From: Berberis thunbergii
Taxonomy: Eukaryota; Streptophyta; Magnoliopsida; Ranunculales; Berberidaceae
DNA length: 64,000 nt
NCBI GenBank assembly: GCA_003290165.1
Contig: QNQO01002080.1
Coordinates: 1-64,000 of the forward strand
Reading direction: 5' to 3'
In this document: one piece after another, positions 50,931 through 61,604 of the stretch
How the letters are laid out: every line of letters begins with the position of its first letter
Position numbering within the stretch: the first letter of the stretch is position 1
Translations under genes and position numbers: made by a program
Notes under the pieces: generated by a model
The model's input: only the letters and a program-made list of their open reading frames with translations
Database searches by the model: none
Told to the model about the DNA's origin: nothing

Positions 50931-51689
50931 AAAGAATGAACCGAAAGTCGGGCGAGATCTAAAAGGCAGAGAAGTAAGTACGAAAGGAAAAAAATATGGA
51001 TAGATATTTTTGTTTGTCTGTTAACCGATTGGATAGTGGGGCACACGATAAGAAGTTGGATATTCGGATCCAGGGGGCTCCTGCACACAGTGGGCTGGAG
51101 GGGGACCTGCACACGTGTCTCAGCCGTTGGATTTGATTCGACGACTCATATCAATTGGATCCAATTGATATGAGTCGTCGAATCAAATCCAACGGCTGAG
51201 ACACGCGCACAGGAGCCCTCTGGATCATGGATATTCGCACCTTACTATGGTCTTCTCAAGAAATTCTAAATGGCGAGGAAACCAGCGAGGGGCAGGGTGC
51301 GACCGTTCATCCCCTCGAGATGCGCATTTGTACCTTCAAGATGCATGGCAACGCTAATCTCGAGGGGATGAGTGGTGACACCCTCGCTGGTTTCGTCGCC
51401 CCTTTCTTCGACAGTTAGAAAGATTCGTGGTCTTTTAGCAGCTTTTCTAATTGTCGAGGGAACGTGCGAGGGAAAGAGAGTGAAGGATGGGTACCCACCC
51501 ATTCCCCTCGAGATGCGCATTGTTACTAATCTCGAGAGGGATAAATGGCTCGCCCCTTCCCTCGATAATTAGAAAAGTCTGGTCTTTTAGTGAGCGAAAA
51601 TTCTAGTTAGTGCGGGACCCATCCCCCTCAATATGCATGCCCTCGCTTATCTCGAGAGGGATGGGCTCGCTCCCTTTCCTCGCTCCTTA
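50931..51689. repeat. Segment A, copy 2
   Basis: The second copy of 30961-31711, beginning TAGAAACTTGAAAGAATG. It includes the intact palindromic element and the foldback repeats and passes straight into segment B copy 2 with GCTCGCTCCCTTTCCTCGCT, then CCTTAAAAGGGCTC. It lacks the CACTA element and so approximates the empty site, apart from a short CTTTCCTCGCTC-like difference at the junction. Confidence 0.9.
51059..51240. mobile_element. Palindromic miniature element with perfect 92-bp palindrome
   Basis: Within this element 51114-51205 is a perfect palindrome with 46-bp arms centred between 51159 and 51160 (centre TTGGATCCAA). The outer ends GATATTCGGATCC and GGATCATGGATATTC extend the inverted repeat imperfectly. 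The other copy (31099-31280) is decayed. Non-coding. Confidence 0.88.
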
Positions 51690-51728
51690 AAAGGGCTCTT
51701 TAGTGAGAAACGAATTTAGGCTCCGCTT

Positions 51729-51905
51729 GAGTGAGGCCACGAAATCAGGTTTTGCAACCAGAATGATATGGCATCGTTAGATGCGTTATTTTATAGCCTC
51801 GAGATACACATAAACTATTTGACAATTTCATCAATCTTTCGAGATCACGCCATATCACCCTAGTTACAAAACATGATTGCAAAAACCTAGTTTCTTAGCA
51901 TTTTT
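51729..51905 (+). mobile_element. 177-bp Mutator-type MITE, copy 4
   Basis: The duplicate of copy 2 in the second segment, beginning GAGTGAGGCCACGAAATCAG and ending TTTCTTAGCATTTTT, of identical length. Confidence 0.82.
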
Positions 51906-52850
51906 CAAGTAATATATTTTATACGAAAAATGACTTTTAAGGCATTTTTTTCTTCACAAAATAAACAATTTAGATACCGTAGTTTATGTAATGGCTAATT
52001 TGTGCTTAATTTTATATTTTTATAACCAACAATAACTGTTTCATTAATCCAAGTTAACTAATAGAATTATAAGGCATATTTAGTCTTCCTGAACAAATAA
52101 AAACATAATTTTATACTTTTATGACCAATAATGACTCTTTTATGAATTATTATATTTTCATTTATTCATTTTGTTTTTTTTTTATTTTTACTTTTTTTTA
52201 CCCTTAACCCCTCCCATTATTTGTAGACAACAGATTGATACAAAAAAAATTTTTAACTGCAGTTTGAGCAATTGTTTTATGTCATTTGTTAGCTACAAAT
52301 GACTGCATTAATATTTTCATGTTAGCATTTTTTTATACATGAATGTTTTGTCACTTCTAATGTGTTTGTATTTGACCGGTTGTGAAGGTATATCTGAGTT
52401 TGAAGACAAAAAATTTGTTTCAATTAATGGTTGGTTCAATTATCTGTCACTATTTAGTTTACATTAAATTATCTTATTCAATATTGGTTCTCATTTTACC
52501 TATGAGGCTATGATTATGCTATGTGGTAGATAACTTGTGATTAAATGGCGACATAGAGTAAAATTTATTACTTTACAGGGTACCCATGCATTGAATAATA
52601 GAAAATCAAATTTCGATAGTGGGAAAATTGATTTATTAACTACATTATGGAATAAGAAGCAATGATAACCAAAACCAAAATTTTAATTATCGTCAAGAAA
52701 AGTATTGCACGGGTACCTGTAAACTTTTCTAATCAAATTTATGACTAGTTAATCAAATTAATTTTATTAACTAATTAAAACCAAATTTGTAATCATTATT
52801 AACTACATTATGAAAAGTCTTCCAAACATAAGCACAATAATTTTATTAAC

Positions 52851-52950
52851 TTTTTTTTTTGAAAGGCAAACAGAGTTTTTATAAGATCCCAGAACCCATA
52901 AAGATGTCGCAAGCTGGGTTTGAACCCATGACCTAGTGGTACCATCCGCC
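52851..52950 (-). mobile_element. SINE in reverse orientation, only in copy 2
   Basis: On the plus strand it starts with ten T (a reversed A-tail) and contains AGCTGGGTTTGAACCC, the complement of a B-box-like GGTTCAAACCC, followed by ATGACCTAGTGG. It shares its head and tail with the SINE at 6228-6350. The matching place in copy 1 (42845-42865, AACTTGTCGGTCAATGAAAA) has no SINE. A clean target duplication is not visible; TTGTCGGTC seems to be lost at the insertion point. Confidence 0.82.
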
Positions 52951-53293
52951 AATGAAAACTTATAGAAAAAAAAAGTATACTTGTTTGGTCATAATTAATA
53001 TCGACACCTACTAGCGGCATGGGGTGGAAAGGTATGGGTAAATTTTTTTTTTTTAAATTAGAATCATTAATAAAATAGTCTTTGTTGGTCATCAAATAAT
53101 AAAATTATGTTTTTCTATTTGTTTAAAAAGGATCAAGACGTCCTATAATTTTATGAGTTAATAAAATAGTTATTATTGGTCATAAAAGTATAAAACTAGG
53201 TACAAATTAGCCATTACATCAACTATGATATCTAAATAGTATATTTTGTGAAAAAAAGTGAGTCTTAAAAGTCATTTTTCATATTTTAGAAAT

Positions 53294-53470
53294 GAGTGAA
53301 GCTAGGGAACCAGGTTTTGCAATCAGATTTTGTAACCAGGATGATGGGACATCATTAGAGGAAGTTTTTTACAACCTCAAGATACACATAAACACTTTGG
53401 GGATTTCATAATTCTTTTAAGATCACGCCACGTCGCCATGATTGCAAAAATTTGATTTCCTAGCATTTTC
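53294..53470 (+). mobile_element. 177-bp Mutator-type MITE, copy 5
   Basis: The duplicate of copy 3, beginning GAGTGAAGCTAGGGAACCAG and ending TTTCCTAGCATTTTC, flanked by TTTAGAAAT and TTTATAAAT like copy 3. Confidence 0.88.
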
Positions 53471-53569
53471 GTTTATAAATTTATGCACATGCATTATTTT
53501 GCAGGTGTTTGTTAGTACTGATAATTAAAGAAAATCGATGCAAATTAGACACGTGATTGTAGATGGTAG

Positions 53570-54110
53570 TAGTTGTAATTGTGTCACAATCATGGTGGCA
53601 GTGATTCGGGTTGTGTTTGTGGTACTAATGGTGATTTCAAATTTGAGAAATGATGGTGGTGGTGGTAGTGGCAATGGCGGTGGTTGTTAAAATGGTGATG
53701 GCGGTGATCATGGTAGTTGTGGTGGTGCTGATTGTTGTGTGGCTATGGTGGTTGTGGCGGTGGTAGTAGTGAAGGTGGTGGTTATTGTGGTATAGTGGTG
53801 GTAGTTATGGTATGGCAGTTGTGGTGGTGACGCCAACGATGGTTATGGTAGTACTAGTGAAGTTGGAGGTAGTTGTGGTAAGTGTTATGGTAGTGGTTAC
53901 TGTGGAGGTTGAGGCGATAGTGGTAGTAGCGATGGTGGTGGTGATGGTTGTTGTTATGTTGTGGTGGTTGTTGGTGGTGGCGCACGACAACAATTGGTAA
54001 TAGTGATGTGGTGTAGTTACAGTGATTATGCTATGGTAGTGGTCATTATGGTTATGGCATGGTGGTTGTGGTACTAGCATCGATGGTAGTTGTGAAGATG
54101 GTTGTGGTTG
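53570..54110 (+). repeat. (GGT/GAT)n-rich minisatellite tract, copy 2
   Basis: The counterpart of 43490-44040 with several trinucleotide-sized indels (for example one GTGGTGGTG-like unit fewer near 53795). Frames on both strands are repeat artefacts. Confidence 0.88.
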
Positions 54111-54959
54111 GGATGTTGATGAAGAAGTTGGAAGTACTCGAGGAAATGATGAGAGTTACAAATTAATAAAGGAGATTTTGTCCAACAAATTTTTGTAGAA
54201 TTTTATAACTAGGAAAATTTTACATTATGCATTCTTTTAACGTATGCCAAGCGAAGCTTAATGACACATGAACCTGGAGTTGTCTACACTAGGCTTCGCT
54301 TGTCATGTAAAAATGCATTTATTTATTGGTCAATCTTACAATTTTTAGCATGTAGTATCATTTCACAATTTTATATTGAGAGATCTTTCATAATTGGAAC
54401 ATTTCTATTAGCTTTTTAACAAATACAATGAAATTTTCAAGATACGTGATATAGTGGAATCACTCAAAACTAACGTACTAACCTAGCATAAACCAACACA
54501 AAAAAATTGTTTGTCCCGAAAGTTAACATTGGTCAAGGTGGTAAACCCGAACACGACTCAACGCGTATAACATGTCAAATAGGTCAACCAAAATTGACAC
54601 GAAAATAAAAACAAATGCAAAATAATTTATAGTCGAGACTAGTTCGCTATACTTATATTAGTCGAACTTGATTTATGAAACGTGAATGCCTTTAGTGAAC
54701 TTATTGTAAAATAGATTCACATATCAAAATGCATTACCAAAGGGTATCAATCAAGTATCTTCTTAGATGATTGAATTTGGTCAAATGCTCTATACACACA
54801 AAATATAATTTTATTATGAAATTTCTAGGTTGATGACCGGTTGGGATGATGTGTGTAACTTTCTTTTTCAAAATTCTTTGTCCTTGGATCCACCCAATCT
54901 TATATATTTTAGTTTGTTCTTAATTAAAAATGTTAAAGCACAATCCAACATGTTTAAGG

Positions 54960-55056
54960 CCCATGGCAGTTTGGGTTTCGCAAAAACCTACAAAGAAAAT
55001 CAAAAAGAAAAAACTAAAACCCTACTGTTTTTTTTTTTTTTTTTACTTGAAACTAG
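54960..55056 (-). repeat. Copy of the exoribonuclease 5' leader inside segment B copy 2
   Basis: Same content as 44969-45060: CCCATGGCAGTTTGGGTTTC, then AAAGAAAATCAAAAAGAAA and ACTAAAACCCTA, with a longer T-run at its end. The telo-box has changed slightly (AAACCCTACTG). Confidence 0.78.
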
Positions 55057-55482
55057 CTAGGTGTTTGATAATATGGTTTTGTTAATGTCTCAAACACTAG
55101 ACTTGGCAACTAGTTGGGACGTGTCGAGTCGGGAATGTTGAAGGGTCATATATAGGGCATAAACATCACCTATTTCATTTTTGTGTTAGAAAAATGAAAA
55201 ACACAGAGGAAATGGATTAACATGAGCCTATTTGATTTGTTTTAGCACAAAAACCCATTCGACCTGACATGACTCAAAATTGACCTGCTAACTCGGCACA
55301 AACCAACGCAAAATACTTCTTTGGCCCTAAAGTTAACAAGTCAAATGGGTTAATAGGGGTCAAGGTGGTAAACCCGAACACGACTCAACACGTATAACAA
55401 GTCAAGTGGGTCAACCCGAAATGACACAAAAAATAAAACAAATGTGAAATAATTTTCAGTCGAGACTAGCTCACTACACTTA

Positions 55483-56006
55483 GAGGGTGTTTGTTTTTGC
55501 TTCTGAATGGAGTCAGAAGTCTTAATAAAAAGTGAATCACCTTGTTTTGAGTGTTTGTTTTTAGTTCTGATCAGAAGTTCTGCTTCTGATTGGAGTAAGC
55601 AACAGGGAGGTGCTGATCACTTAGCACTGAGTGCTTAGTAAAAAATTATTTCAATAATAACCTTAACATAATTTTGTAATGACAATTACTGCCCTCATAT
55701 TCTTAAAAGTAAGTAAGGCCAAATTTTGGTGGCACGCCTTCATTCTCTTCACCAAGCATCGCGCCACAGTTATATTCGGTATGATTTTAAACGCAATATT
55801 TATATCAAAAAAAATTTCAGCTCAGTGAGGCAAAATTGTCAAACAATTCTCATTCAACACCTAAAAACAAACACATTTTAATTTTACAACTTCTAATCAA
55901 CAGCTAATTCAGAAGTAAAACAAACAGTTCATTCAGAAACTCGTTCAGAACTTCTAACTCCAATTAGAAATTAGTTTCTAAGCACTTAAAAAAAACAAAC
56001 GCACTC
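55483..56006. mobile_element. Tourist/Harbinger-like MITE with TTA target duplication
   Basis: A 524-bp element. The ends are GAGGGTGTTTGTTTTTGCTT and, inverted, GAGTGCGTTTGTTTTTTTTA. It is flanked by TTA at 55480-55482 and 56007-56009. Short ends with GTTTGTTT and a 3-bp TTA duplication are typical of PIF/Harbinger MITEs. Subterminal AGAAGTTCTG/CAGAACTT motifs occur on both sides. Non-coding. Confidence 0.82.
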
Positions 56007-56009
56007 TTA

Positions 56010-56235
56010 ATTTACTCGAACTTGATTTATTGAATGTGAATGTTCTTAGTGAACTTATTGTAAATAGATCACGATCTTCTTAGAAGATTGGATCTTCTTA
56101 GAAGATTGAATAAGGTAAAAAAATCTTGTACCCACAAAATTCTTTGTCCCTGAATCCCACCCGATCTTATATATTTTAAGTTTGTTCTTAAATTAAAAAT
56201 GTTAACGCCCAATCCAACGGGTTTACGGCCCAAAG
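56010..56235. repeat. Third, partial copy of the segment B tail
   Basis: ATTTACTCGAACTTGATTTA, TTCTTAGTGAACTTATTGTA, CACAAAATTCTTTGTCCCTG and ATTAAAAATGTTAACGCCCA match 54640-54965 (and 44660-44975) with deletions. It reaches the AAGGCCCAT-like point but has no leader copy after it. Together with 55340-55480 it indicates a third, older round of the repeat. Confidence 0.75.
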
Positions 56236-56851
56236 TTTTTGGGCTCAGAGGCCAGGGCATATGAAATTACTCAGCCCAGCCCAGCCCACCCCAATCCGAT
56301 TTTCAGTTTACCATACATGCTTTGGTTGGTTGGTTGTGTGTGATCAGAAGATTGAGCCACTAAATTCAACACATATATCTAATAAAAATAAAGCAAGTGA
56401 TGTTCCCATCCCTCTCACACCTGCTTCATCTGGACTTATGGATTCCATTGACTTCACTACAGTTTAGCTAATCTCACACGACTTTGAGTGTGGAAATTTG
56501 ATAGTGAAACACACACAGAGAGGTCTCCTTCCTTAGGTCCACACGTCTCTTCTTCCCGCGTCTTTATGATCTCATCCAAGAGTTCATAGATTTTTAGTTT
56601 CAACTTTCAACAGGTTCATCTTCCCCAACATAAACAAACAAACTTTGTGGAATAAAAATCAGTGTTTTAGTCACAATGACACAACATGAGTCTATTTTCT
56701 TAGTATAACATAAAGCATTCGCAAGACCAAATCCGAATGAATATACATACATTAAGAAGAAAATGATCGATTCATATAATATAAAGTTCATGGTGCTTGA
56801 TATAATTTATTGACAGTGATTAACTGACAGAGAGAACGCATGCAAAACGGT
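56236..56851. other. Spacer downstream of the NLR gene; no gene seen
   Basis: It contains a CAGCC-rich stretch at 56270-56290 and AT-rich sequence. The part nearest 56852 is presumably the 3' untranslated region of the minus-strand NLR. Open frames here (for example 56261-56467) show no motif. Confidence 0.5.
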
Positions 56852-59800
56852 TCAATCTGAAAGCCAGTCCATGGAAAAGCATTCCTTAACGACTTGAATC
56901 TTAAGCTCCGGTACGACTTTCTCTACTTCTTTCCACAGCCAAGAAGCTTCTTCATCACAGATGACACGATATGATCGCCTCAATAATACAATGGAGGGTG
57001 GTAGAATTCTGATCATTGAACACTCTCTCATGTCAATCTTCTCCAGCCTGATCAACCTACCCATCTTGTCAGGAAGACTCCTTAGATTAACACACTGAGA
57101 TATGTCAAGATACTGCAAATTTTCCAACTCACAAATGCTGCCTGGAAGTTTCTTCAAAGATGGGCAGGCGCAAAGTCTGAGATTCTGTACAGATTTCAAG
57201 TTTCCAAGCTCATTTGGTAAGTCATGCAGTTCATGACAGTTGGTGATACTTAGATTTGTAAGTGAGGTGATCATGCAGATGCTTGAAGGCAACTTGGTAA
57301 GATTGATACAATGGTCCAATGTGAGCTCAGTGAGGCGAGGAAGAATATGTGGAAAGTGCAACACTGAATCGTCTAGGCTGTTGCTAAACTTACATAAGAT
57401 TAGAGAAATTTTGCGCAAGCTGCGCAATGGAACAGTTGTATGTGGTAGTGGAGGAACAGTTACTTTTTCTAACCAGAGACTTCTCAAGTTGTGCATATAC
57501 GAAAATGTCGACCAATTGTGAAGAACTGTGTTGGAATTGTCAGAATTTATTAGAACCAGAGCCCTGAGCTTTGGCATCCTGCTAATGAAGGGAGGTAAGT
57601 AGTACTCGCTTGATGAGAAGTTCAGGATGAGAACTTCGGCCTTTGGGAAGTACATATCAGGCCAGTCAAATTCCTTCATCTCACCTGTTTTGCAGCCATA
57701 ATTGCTCATTAAAACTGACCACAACAAATTAAAGGGAATACATTCTAATACCAAAAGAAGAAAAAAGGAGAAAACTGGTCTAATTAAAGTAATACCAGTA
57801 TGAATTGAAACAATCTGAGCTTCAAACGGCTTATCCATGCATCTTTCCCATTCCCGCGGAAGACTTTCTTCTTTCTTTAGCATAAACAATCGCTTACGTT
57901 CATTACCATTACCATGATTGCTCAAGCGAAGAGCCAGGTCTCTCAACACGTCATGTTGAGTAACATAAGTCTCAAAGTAACCGTTGTGTGTGTCACTACC
58001 AGTTCTATTAAGAGTATTGATTCAATGGTAAGAATTCGTTTTCTCACAAAAACAAATAGGAAAAGAAAAGGCTGTTAGAGTTACCTTTCATCCTTTGTTA
58101 AAGTGACAAGATTTTTGTTTGAGAGCTCTAGAAGTATTGCAAAGGCCTCTTTCTCATGAATATCGCGTGCCTCCACCCACATGTTGATAAGCACATCAAG
58201 AGGAATCTTCTTGTCCTCAGGGAAGGAACCCAAGTCTAGGAAACACTCCTTTACCTTTTCATGCAAGTATTCAAGGCTAACTTCCATGCGTTTAAGCAAT
58301 TCGATTTCGTGGGACTCGCCTAGAGTCCCACCCCGTGACAGTATTTCCTTAGCACTAGTCCATAACATTTGGGGTTGGCCTCTCAATGAAGCCCCAATAA
58401 CCTTTAAAGCCAATGGAAGCCCTTTACACTCCTTCACAATCTGTTTCACAATGAATTGAACAAACAAGAAGATTGTTTAGAAAATATGACACCATGAGAG
58501 AAGAATGAATTATTGTTGAAAGTCGCAAAACTGGAAGGTAAAGAATTGTAAAATTGGTGCATGAAACAAGAGTCTAGTATTCTGAATTAGGAACATTTAA
58601 TACTACTCTAAGAAATTGAATCCAACCTGTTTTACTAATTTCTCATCAGCAGCAAAAGGAATGCATGTTTGCCCAAAAGCAGTGTAACAAAACAGGGATA
58701 TCGCTTCATCATCTCTCAGCAATTCTAGGTCATAAGTGGTACTGACCACAGTTGGGAATTTAAATCTGGAAACCACGAGAAATTTGCATCCAGGAATGTA
58801 AAAAATTAGGTGCTTGAGCTCAGGAAGCGACCATACATCATCAAGAATCACCAGGGTTCGTCCTTTAATCCTCCTACCATTTTGAAACTTCCATTGCGGA
58901 TCCAAAAAGTTAGAATCGACATCATCACGATCACCTATGATCTGCCTCAAGATGTTTTGCTTCAATTGCTCCACATTTGGGGACTGTGATACCGTCTGGA
59001 AGATAACTCCATTTCTAAAATGCGCTGAAAATCAACAAACAAAGTTAGTTCTGACTAATTACGGCAAACATTCAAGTAAACAAGTCAATCCAATCATTCT
59101 AAGAACACCAAAAGCAAACAAGTCAATTAACTAAAAATATGGGTGTGTTTGGATGACTCACATTTCACTTGTTCATCCCTGCTAATTTCCTTAGCCAAAG
59201 TAGTCTTCCCTGACCCGCCGATTCCGGAAACCCCAATAACCCCCATACATCCCTCTTTCTCTTCCTCCACCAATAACAACTCCTTCACCTTCCTCTTCCC
59301 CACAACCAAACCAACCACAAAGTTCACCACCAACCCATCCCTCACCCTTTGCTCCTCCTCTAGCCTCTTCACCTCCTCCTCTATCCAACCCCCACCAATT
59401 CTCATAGCACCCATCTTCCCTTCAAGCATCATAGTCGCCTCCATCCTGTCAAACCTCATTTCCATCTCCACCCTCGAATCGTGCACATCGGCCATCACAT
59501 GCGCGTTGATCGTGCTGGTCATGAACATCGTTATATACTTGTCAATCTTCTCCAGCTTCTTTGCCTGCTGGAAGTTCTTGTAAACATGCCACCGGCTCGA
59601 AGACAGGATCTTGTTGCACAAAGCTAATCCTTCTTTAAGAGTAGAGTCTAGTCGATTGATCTGATCAAGTCTAAACTGTTTTAGCTCCACCCCAGAGTAC
59701 CTGATCTCGTGGATCACTGGTAGAAGGTCTTTTATATGGTCGTGGAGGCTTTCAGCTGCGGATTTGCATATGGTGCATTTTCGGGTGATCTTTACGAGCT

Positions 59801-59852
59801 GTTTTATGAGCTCGGTTGCGATTTCGCCCGCGAAGAGGTCTGTTACCACCAT
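56852..59852 (-). CDS. ADR1: RPW8-type helper NLR, ADR1 family
   Basis: An 828-residue protein in five exons: 59162-59852, 58627-59024, 58085-58440, 57796-58004, 56852-57684, all GT..AG. ADR1 proteins are helper immune receptors: they act with EDS1-PAD4 below TIR and other sensor NLRs and form membrane calcium channels. Seen: RPW8 domain (1 to about 150; MVVTDLFAGEIATELIKQL, SSRWHVYKNFQ), P-loop GIGGSGKTT (about 211), TLVILDDVW (kinase 2), FLVVSRFKF, CKGLPLALKVIGASL (about 368), CFLDLGSFPEDKKIPLDVLI, QHD in place of MHD (498-500), as usual for ADR1, then LRRs and a C-terminal CFSMDWLSD. Length and exon number match the ADR1 family. No lesion is seen. Intron 4 (57685-57795) is 111 nt and open in frame. 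Confidence 0.96.
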
Positions 59853-60274
59853 TGGAGGTGGTGGAGGCTTAGTGTGGAAGAAGAGCAGAGGCGAGACAGA
59901 GTTGGTGATTTGGATTATGAGTTAAAATAAACAAGAAAAAGACTTCAAGTGGCCTCAATCCAGTTGGAGACGACTTCAGGTGGCGCTTGACTTGCCATGT
60001 GCCAGTTGTGGAGTGAGTGGGATGGTTGACATTGACCCAATCGGTATACTGTAAAATAATGCATTTTGTAAATTAAAATAATTCTTATTTATTTATAACA
60101 TGTAGATAGTAATTAATATTATTGGAGAGTGACATCTATGGATCTGAACTATTAATCTTTTACCTCCCACACCACCTCCTGTTTAGTACATAGCTAGATT
60201 GAAACTTATAACTTTTTTTCTGTGGTCTGGGGAGCCCATTTATACCCCACACTTGTCTTTCAAGAAAAAAATTT
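59853..60274. other. Upstream region of the NLR gene
   Basis: The presumed leader and promoter for the minus-strand NLR. No promoter box stands out. From about 60040 the sequence is plain AT-rich spacer. Confidence 0.4.
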
Positions 60275-61233
60275 TTCTAGAGACCACAAACAATGAAATG
60301 CATTAACTACAAAATAGAAAAAAAAAAAAAAAAAAATCAGTTGCATTCACTTTTTTTTTTTTTTTTTTTTTCCTTCAACTTGGAAAATTAATTGAAAATT
60401 TTAAAGTAAATTTTTTTAAATACATTTAGATTTTTATTGTTTGTATTTTTTTTGTCATATATAAATTTTTGGTGAATTTTTTGTGTTCTCTATTGTATAA
60501 AGGCGAGTTTTTGTAGAGAATAGGAAAACAGAGAGTGAAAACGAAAGCAAATTGAAATTTATTTATTTATTTATTTTTAGGATTTATAAAATAATTAATC
60601 TTAACTCTATATATTATTAAAACAATTCAATGATCGAGATTGCTAAACCCTGTGACCCTGATTTACCTGGCAAATTCGAACACAGCATGTAGGACACACT
60701 TTGATCCCTCCCTACATTTTTTTTATATGGTTTAATCTCTGCTATCTTAAAATTGTGGATAAGTTAAAAGACTAAAGTTAAAGATATTAATAAATTGTCT
60801 CAAACGTGTCTAAATTCAAATGTACCCAAAAGTTAGTGTCAACGACAGTTGGTTTGGTTGTGGATGACAAAGAAAACGGGCCTGTTGGAAGGTTCAAGGA
60901 TGTTAATAAAAAGTCTTGTCATTTATTGTCAAAATATATTGCAAACACACATTTAAAGATTTTGGAGTAAGTTTGGCAGCTTTGTTTTCTGGTCTCTTTT
61001 CAGTATTTTTTATTTTTATTTTTTTACCTCTTGTTTTTAAAATACAATTACAAACACTACGTGGTTAAATTGTAAAAAAGTAAAATAAATGCCCAAAAAA
61101 TACCAGCAAACAAAAATGGCTAAAATTGTTATATAGTCTTATAGTGATAATTGATGGACTTGTGAGTGCTATGAAAAATGTGGAAAAAAATTGTAAAGTA
61201 TCTTCTAAAGAATGTTTTGACTGGAAAATGCTC

Positions 61234-61535
61234 AAAAGGCACATGCATTACAATATAGGTGGGGATTACATCAGATCACTATTTTCCTTATCTCACAATA
61301 TCTACGTTCTTTCTCACACCACTTATATAAACAAAAATTATCCATTTTTTCAGATATCTCGCAGTGCACTTTGCGAACATAAATTTTTTCGTTTTGAGTT
61401 TGGATTTCTCTGTTATGCATATTTATTGGTGGTATGAGAAAGCAAAAACAATTTAAAAAAAACAAAAAAAACACATTGGCGGTGAGAGAGAGAGAATATG
61501 GTGGTGCGGTGTAGTCGTTGCCTACAATATAATTA
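61234..61535. mobile_element. Inverted-repeat element D, internally deleted copy
   Basis: The left end reads CATTACAATATAGGTGGGGA, then TTACATCAGATCAC; the right end, inverted, ATTATATTGTAGGCAACGAC, then TACACCGCACCACC. Inner subterminal TTCTCTCTCTCACACC motifs occur on both sides. About 300 bp, against about 650 bp in the next copy. Confidence 0.6.
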
Positions 61536-61560
61536 TAGATAAAAGTCGTAAAAAAATGTG

Positions 61561-61604
61561 TTGTGAGGCTAGGGAACCAGGTTTTGTAATTAGGTTTCGC
61601 AACC
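61561..61604 (+). mobile_element. Truncated 177-bp MITE (copy 6)
   Basis: GTGAGGCTAGGGAACCAGGT, then TTTGTAATTAGG, matches the first 40 bases of the 177-bp MITE and then breaks off where element D (61605 onward) begins. Either element D inserted into it or the rest was deleted. Confidence 0.65.

Larger units (their letters stand above)
51690..55400. repeat. Segment B, copy 2
   Basis: The second copy of 41695-45395, collinear over about 3.7 kb. Differences from copy 1 include a reverse SINE (52851-52950), no long G-run near 53030, and small indels. It continues beyond 55340 into sequence (GTCAAGTGGGTCAACCCG) that copy 1 lacks because other DNA follows there. Confidence 0.92.

Noticed and set aside
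56852..57949. Reading 56852-57949 as one exon of the NLR
   Set aside because: The frame is open but 57685-57795 has GT..AG limits and interrupts the family-conserved IHTGEM junction; treated as an intron, with retention noted as a finding.
56852..59852. NRG1 rather than ADR1 assignment
   Set aside because: The start MVVTDLFAGEIATELIKQL, the QHD motif and the CFSMDWL end fit ADR1; NRG1-type features are not seen.
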